A DNA stretch of 34,479 nucleotides from the NCBI GenBank assembly GCA_035510455.1, contig DATKHB010000026.1, positions 1 through 34,479 on the forward strand, read 5' to 3'. Below, one piece after another: positions 32,911-34,479 of the stretch; the first letter of the stretch is position 1; each line of letters starts with the position of its first letter. The position numbers and the translations under genes were made by a program. The notes beneath the pieces are model-generated. The model saw only the letters and a program-made list of their open reading frames with translations, did not search any database and was not told the origin of the DNA. This stretch comes from DATKGL01 sp035510455. Lineage in GTDB: Bacteria > Patescibacteriota > Saccharimonadia > Saccharimonadales > UBA4665.

Positions 32911-33177
32911 TCATTTTTTCCTATATACTTCTCGCCTATGCTCAATCATTAATATAATTATTACTGATTCTTTTAAGTCAAAAACTATCCTATAATCTCC
33001 GACCCTAAACCTATACTGACCCGCTTTGTCGTTACCTACCAGTGGGATTGCGTAAACAAGAGGGTCGTTCTGGTCAATAAAAAACTTTAACTTTTTACCT
33101 ATTCGTTTCTGTATATTTATTGGTTGCTTTTGCAAATCTTTAATAGCAGATGGCTTAAAGACTATCTTGAAACTCAT
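32911..33177 (-). CDS. RelE/ParE-superfamily toxin
   Basis: 88 residues. Typical fold and motifs: FKPSAIKDLQKQPINIQKRI (helical hairpin), GQYRFRVGDYRIVFDL (central strands with conserved Arg), and IIILMIEHRREVYRK (last strand and basic tail). RelE members cleave mRNA on the ribosome, while ParE members poison gyrase; which applies cannot be told. Its ATG overlaps the antitoxin stop in ATGA, as usual for such pairs. Confidence 0.9.
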   Translation of the reverse strand: MSFKIVFKPSAIKDLQKQPINIQKRIGKKLKFFIDQNDPLVYAIPLVGNDKAGQYRFRVGDYRIVFDLKESVIIILMIEHRREVYRKK

Positions 33178-33419
33178 AAAATTCCAGCGAATGCCTCATC
33201 AAAAGAGATATCCTCGTTTTCTTTACGTGCCTTCTGAATCTTTTTGATTATTCTTGGGTTGGTTGATGCTAGAAAGTCTTCTAATAAGTCAGCATCTACA
33301 ATAGCAGCATCTGGTTTGCCACGTCTTTGAACTAGTACTACCCCTCCATTCGTTGCTGATTCAAGAGCTTCGGCAAAATGTGCCCTAGCTTTACTCATTG
33401 ATGTAGTTTGAATACTCAT
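33174..33419 (-). CDS. Phd/YefM-family antitoxin
   Basis: 81 residues. MSKARAHFAEALESATNGG is the N-terminal dimerisation and DNA-binding fold of Phd/YefM, followed by VVLVQRRGKPDAAIVDADLLEDF, the second signature. The C-terminal part (KKIQKARKENEDISFDEAF) should wrap the toxin. ATG 33419 has AAAGGA 7 nt upstream; an upstream in-frame start at 33440 would bury the ribosome site. It represses its own promoter in known systems. Confidence 0.9.
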   Translation of the reverse strand: MSIQTTSMSKARAHFAEALESATNGGVVLVQRRGKPDAAIVDADLLEDFLASTNPRIIKKIQKARKENEDISFDEAFAGIL

Positions 33420-33433
33420 AATATTATCCTTTC

Positions 33434-33473
33434 TGTACACGTTAATTGTACATGAAGTCTATGCTAGTGTCAA
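33434..33473 (-). promoter_or_regulatory. Promoter and operator of the Phd-RelE module
   Basis: On the minus strand: TTGACA (33473-33468), 17 bp, TACAAT (33450-33445). Two TGTACA palindromes at 33447-33452 and 33434-33439 flank the start region, the first overlapping the -10. TGTACA is the published core of the yefM-yoeB operator, so autoregulation by this antitoxin is expected. Confidence 0.75.
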
Positions 33474-33615
33474 TCCCTTATCATTATTAGATACAGTGCC
33501 GGTATCACTGTCTATTAGCTGGCGTATCTCTTTAACGTCACAAGATACTTCCTCGTCAAAAGTTATCTTAAGGAACTTCCTCTCGAGCCAAGTAAAATAA
33601 GTTCGTAAAGTACTG

Positions 33616-33644
33616 TTGACACCGACATACAATTTTTGTATGCT
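33616..33644 (+). promoter_or_regulatory. Promoter and operator of the RHH-RelE module
   Basis: TTGACA at 33616-33621, 17 bp, TATGCT at 33639-33644, then 6 nt to ATG 33651. A perfect palindrome CATACAA-TTT-TTGTATG at 33626-33642 fills the spacer and enters the -10, where an RHH antitoxin dimer pair would repress. Confidence 0.75.
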
Positions 33645-33650
33645 TTATGT

Positions 33651-33905
33651 ATGAGTAGCAAAACTGTAAACATATCTCTTCCAGAAGCACTATTAAAGAA
33701 ACTCGACAGCGCCGCAAAGGACGAATTTACTAATCGGAGTGACTATATTCGTGATTCTATTGTTCGGAGACTTAAACATCAAAAAGTAGTTGATGAATGG
33801 GGCGATGAAGGGGAGTGGGAAACTGTCGTAGATTTTAGAGCAATTAGTCCAAATGGTGTTCCTGTCAAAGAAGTACTAACTGCTCTTAAAAAACTAAACA
33901 GGTAG
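33651..33905 (+). CDS. Ribbon-helix-helix (CopG/ParD-like) antitoxin
   Basis: 84 residues. KTVNISLPEALLKKLDSAAK and NRSDYIRDSIVRRL form the RHH fold: a beta strand that reads DNA, then two helices. The C-terminal tail (EWGDEGEWETVVDF onward) is acidic and likely binds the toxin. ATG 33651 is chosen over the in-frame upstream start at 33636 because it lies 7 nt after the -10, so the mRNA would start on this codon; the upstream start would lie within the -10 and operator. The toxin gene starts 2 bp after its stop. Confidence 0.88.
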   Translation: MSSKTVNISLPEALLKKLDSAAKDEFTNRSDYIRDSIVRRLKHQKVVDEWGDEGEWETVVDFRAISPNGVPVKEVLTALKKLNR

Positions 33906-33907
33906 CA

Positions 33908-34156
33908 ATGGCCGATAAAATTGCCAAACTGCTTGCAAAACTAGCAAAGAAAGACCTACTTCGACTAGAGTTAGTTATTAATAAGGTTGCTACATCTAAC
34001 TATAGTGAACTAGATGTAAAGGTGCTCAAAGGGCATAAAGATATATACAGAGTAAGGGTGGGTACCTACCGAGTTATTTTTAGAGTTCTAGCAAAAGGCG
34101 AAACCGAAATCATATCCATAGCTAAGAGAAACGAAAAAACATATAAAGACTTGTAG
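33908..34156 (+). CDS. RelE-like toxin
   Basis: 82 residues. The short helical start (DKIAKLLAKLAKKDLLRLEL) and LKGHKDIYRVRVGTYRVIFRV with IISIAKRNEKTYKDL at the end match the RelE/ParE superfamily. It pairs with the RHH antitoxin immediately upstream. It is not closely similar to the toxin at 32911-33177 beyond the shared family core (YRVRVGTYRVIF versus YRFRVGDYRIVF). Confidence 0.85.
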   Translation: MADKIAKLLAKLAKKDLLRLELVINKVATSNYSELDVKVLKGHKDIYRVRVGTYRVIFRVLAKGETEIISIAKRNEKTYKDL

Positions 34157-34242
34157 CTATACGTTAATCTCTAATACTTAAGCAACTCATGGATTTCTAG
34201 GGCATCACGTTTCGCGTCGCCGTCTATGGTTATATTACAGAA

Positions 34243-34258
34243 CCAGTCCCCGGAGCCA
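34243..34258 (+). repeat. attR-like core (copy of the tRNA-Asn 3' end)
   Basis: CCAGTCCCCGGAGCCA, an orphan copy of the last 16 bases of tRNA-Asn with no tRNA body upstream of it. It marks the right limit of the island. Bases 34259-34338 are then presumably the original chromosome downstream of tRNA-Asn; I see no gene in them. Confidence 0.85.
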
Positions 34259-34338
34259 GACCTACCTTGCCGGGTGAGTTCGGGATGTATCCTGAAGGAC
34301 TACGTAAAGGTAAAAATCGAATTAGTACGTTAGGTACG

Positions 34339-34479
34339 TAGGGTATACCTACCCTATTGGTACAAGAATTAATGTTTTTTCGCAATATAACTTCGGTGAT
34401 TCGAATAACTCTGGCGTGGAAAATCTGAAGCAGAATTCTCTAACATAATCTGGGAACTTTGCTTCCGTGGTATGGTGAT
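34339..34479. repeat. Right copy of the 141-bp terminal inverted repeat
   Basis: Exact reverse complement of 1-141. The inner edge reads TAGGGTATACCTACCC, the presumed IS tip, and the element would continue off the contig. Confidence 0.9.
34349..34477 (-). CDS. IS1595-like transposase, C-terminal fragment (partial at contig edge)
   Basis: Mirror copy of the fragment at 3-131: 42 residues containing DYVREFCFRFS and ending in TAG. The rest of the gene lies outside the window. See the left copy for the family argument. Confidence 0.5.
   Translation of the reverse strand, partial: HHTTEAKFPDYVREFCFRFSTPELFESPKLYCEKTLILVPIG

Larger units (their letters stand above)
30874..34258. mobile_element. 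tRNA-Asn-integrated genomic island (about 3.4 kb)
   Basis: It is bounded by the tRNA-Asn 3' end and its 16-bp direct copy, the classic mark of site-specific integration into a tRNA gene. An internal att-like copy at 31854-31870 divides it into about 1.0 kb and 2.4 kb, suggesting two units in tandem. Content: a membrane-anchored protein, a pilin-like protein, a coiled-coil protein, and two toxin-antitoxin modules. No integrase or relaxase is visible, so it must use an enzyme supplied elsewhere, or it is a remnant. The right half looks more AT-rich than the chromosomal genes. Confidence 0.75.

Noticed and set aside
1..34479. Alternative genetic code (TGA as Gly or Trp)
   Set aside because: cydA, atpC, the ABC permease, the IS pilin and the Phd antitoxin all end properly at TGA, while Trp is encoded by TGG throughout.
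1..34479. Linear plasmid or phage genome with terminal inverted repeats
   Set aside because: The repeats encode a transposase end, are exactly 141 bp, and the content between them is chromosomal housekeeping (atp operon, smpB, tRNA).
1..34479. CRISPR array or defence system
   Set aside because: No regularly spaced direct repeats were seen, and no cas or restriction genes; the helicase-nuclease at 12786 is better read as a repair enzyme.

Overview
The window looks like a metagenomic contig from a member of the Candidate Phyla Radiation, most likely a Saccharibacteria (TM7)-like organism. The evidence is compact gene packing, small and divergent versions of universal proteins, pilin-like proteins with a GFxHVELL class III signal, and a short respiratory chain without complex I. 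This assignment rests on gene content and protein style, not on a marker search. TGA is a normal stop codon here: cydA, atpC, the ABC permease and the Phd-type antitoxin all end in TGA.

Layout. 1-141: the 3' end of an IS1595-like transposase gene, repeated in inverted orientation at 34339-34479. 184-5138: an ABC-2 exporter pair followed by an MMPL/RND transporter. 5244-7248: a small membrane protein, a secreted glycoside-hydrolase-like protein cut short by an in-frame TGA, and a dienelactone hydrolase. 7314-7438: a free-standing small RNA gene with a textbook promoter, a Fur-like box and three GNRA-capped hairpins. 7437-12728: a respiratory cluster (cydB, cydA and an FAD-linked D-lactate/glycolate-type dehydrogenase on the minus strand, with a divergent type II NADH dehydrogenase). 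12786-17431: a UvrD-like helicase-nuclease, an aquaporin and a CheD-like protein. 17479-19491: an IS1595-family element carrying a pilin-like passenger gene and a 50-residue ORF. 19532-26189: a complete F1Fo ATP synthase operon in the canonical order I-B-E-F-H-A-G-D-C. 26277-30744: glutaredoxin, CobO-type adenosyltransferase, a lipid-kinase-like protein, a GT2 glycosyltransferase, a GH-A-type glycosidase and SmpB. 30799-34258: a tRNA-Asn gene followed by a 3.4-kb island bounded by a 16-bp copy of the tRNA 3' end. A third att-like copy lies inside the island. It holds a membrane-anchored surface protein, a second pilin-like protein, a coiled-coil protein and two toxin-antitoxin modules.

How it fits together. 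NDH-2 and the FAD-linked dehydrogenase can feed quinol to cytochrome bd, giving oxygen removal and a modest proton-motive force, and the ATP synthase can use or maintain that gradient. The exporters, pilin-like proteins, glycosidase and secreted hydrolase are surface functions expected of an epibiont. Two pilin-like genes sit on two different mobile elements, which suggests attachment factors move between strains.

Several genes have a -10 hexamer exactly 6-7 nt upstream of the start codon (IS transposase, the 50-residue ORF, the coiled-coil gene, the RHH antitoxin, the dienelactone hydrolase, the helicase and atpI). That is the arrangement expected of leaderless mRNAs. No stretch longer than about 300 bases lacks a gene or a described element.
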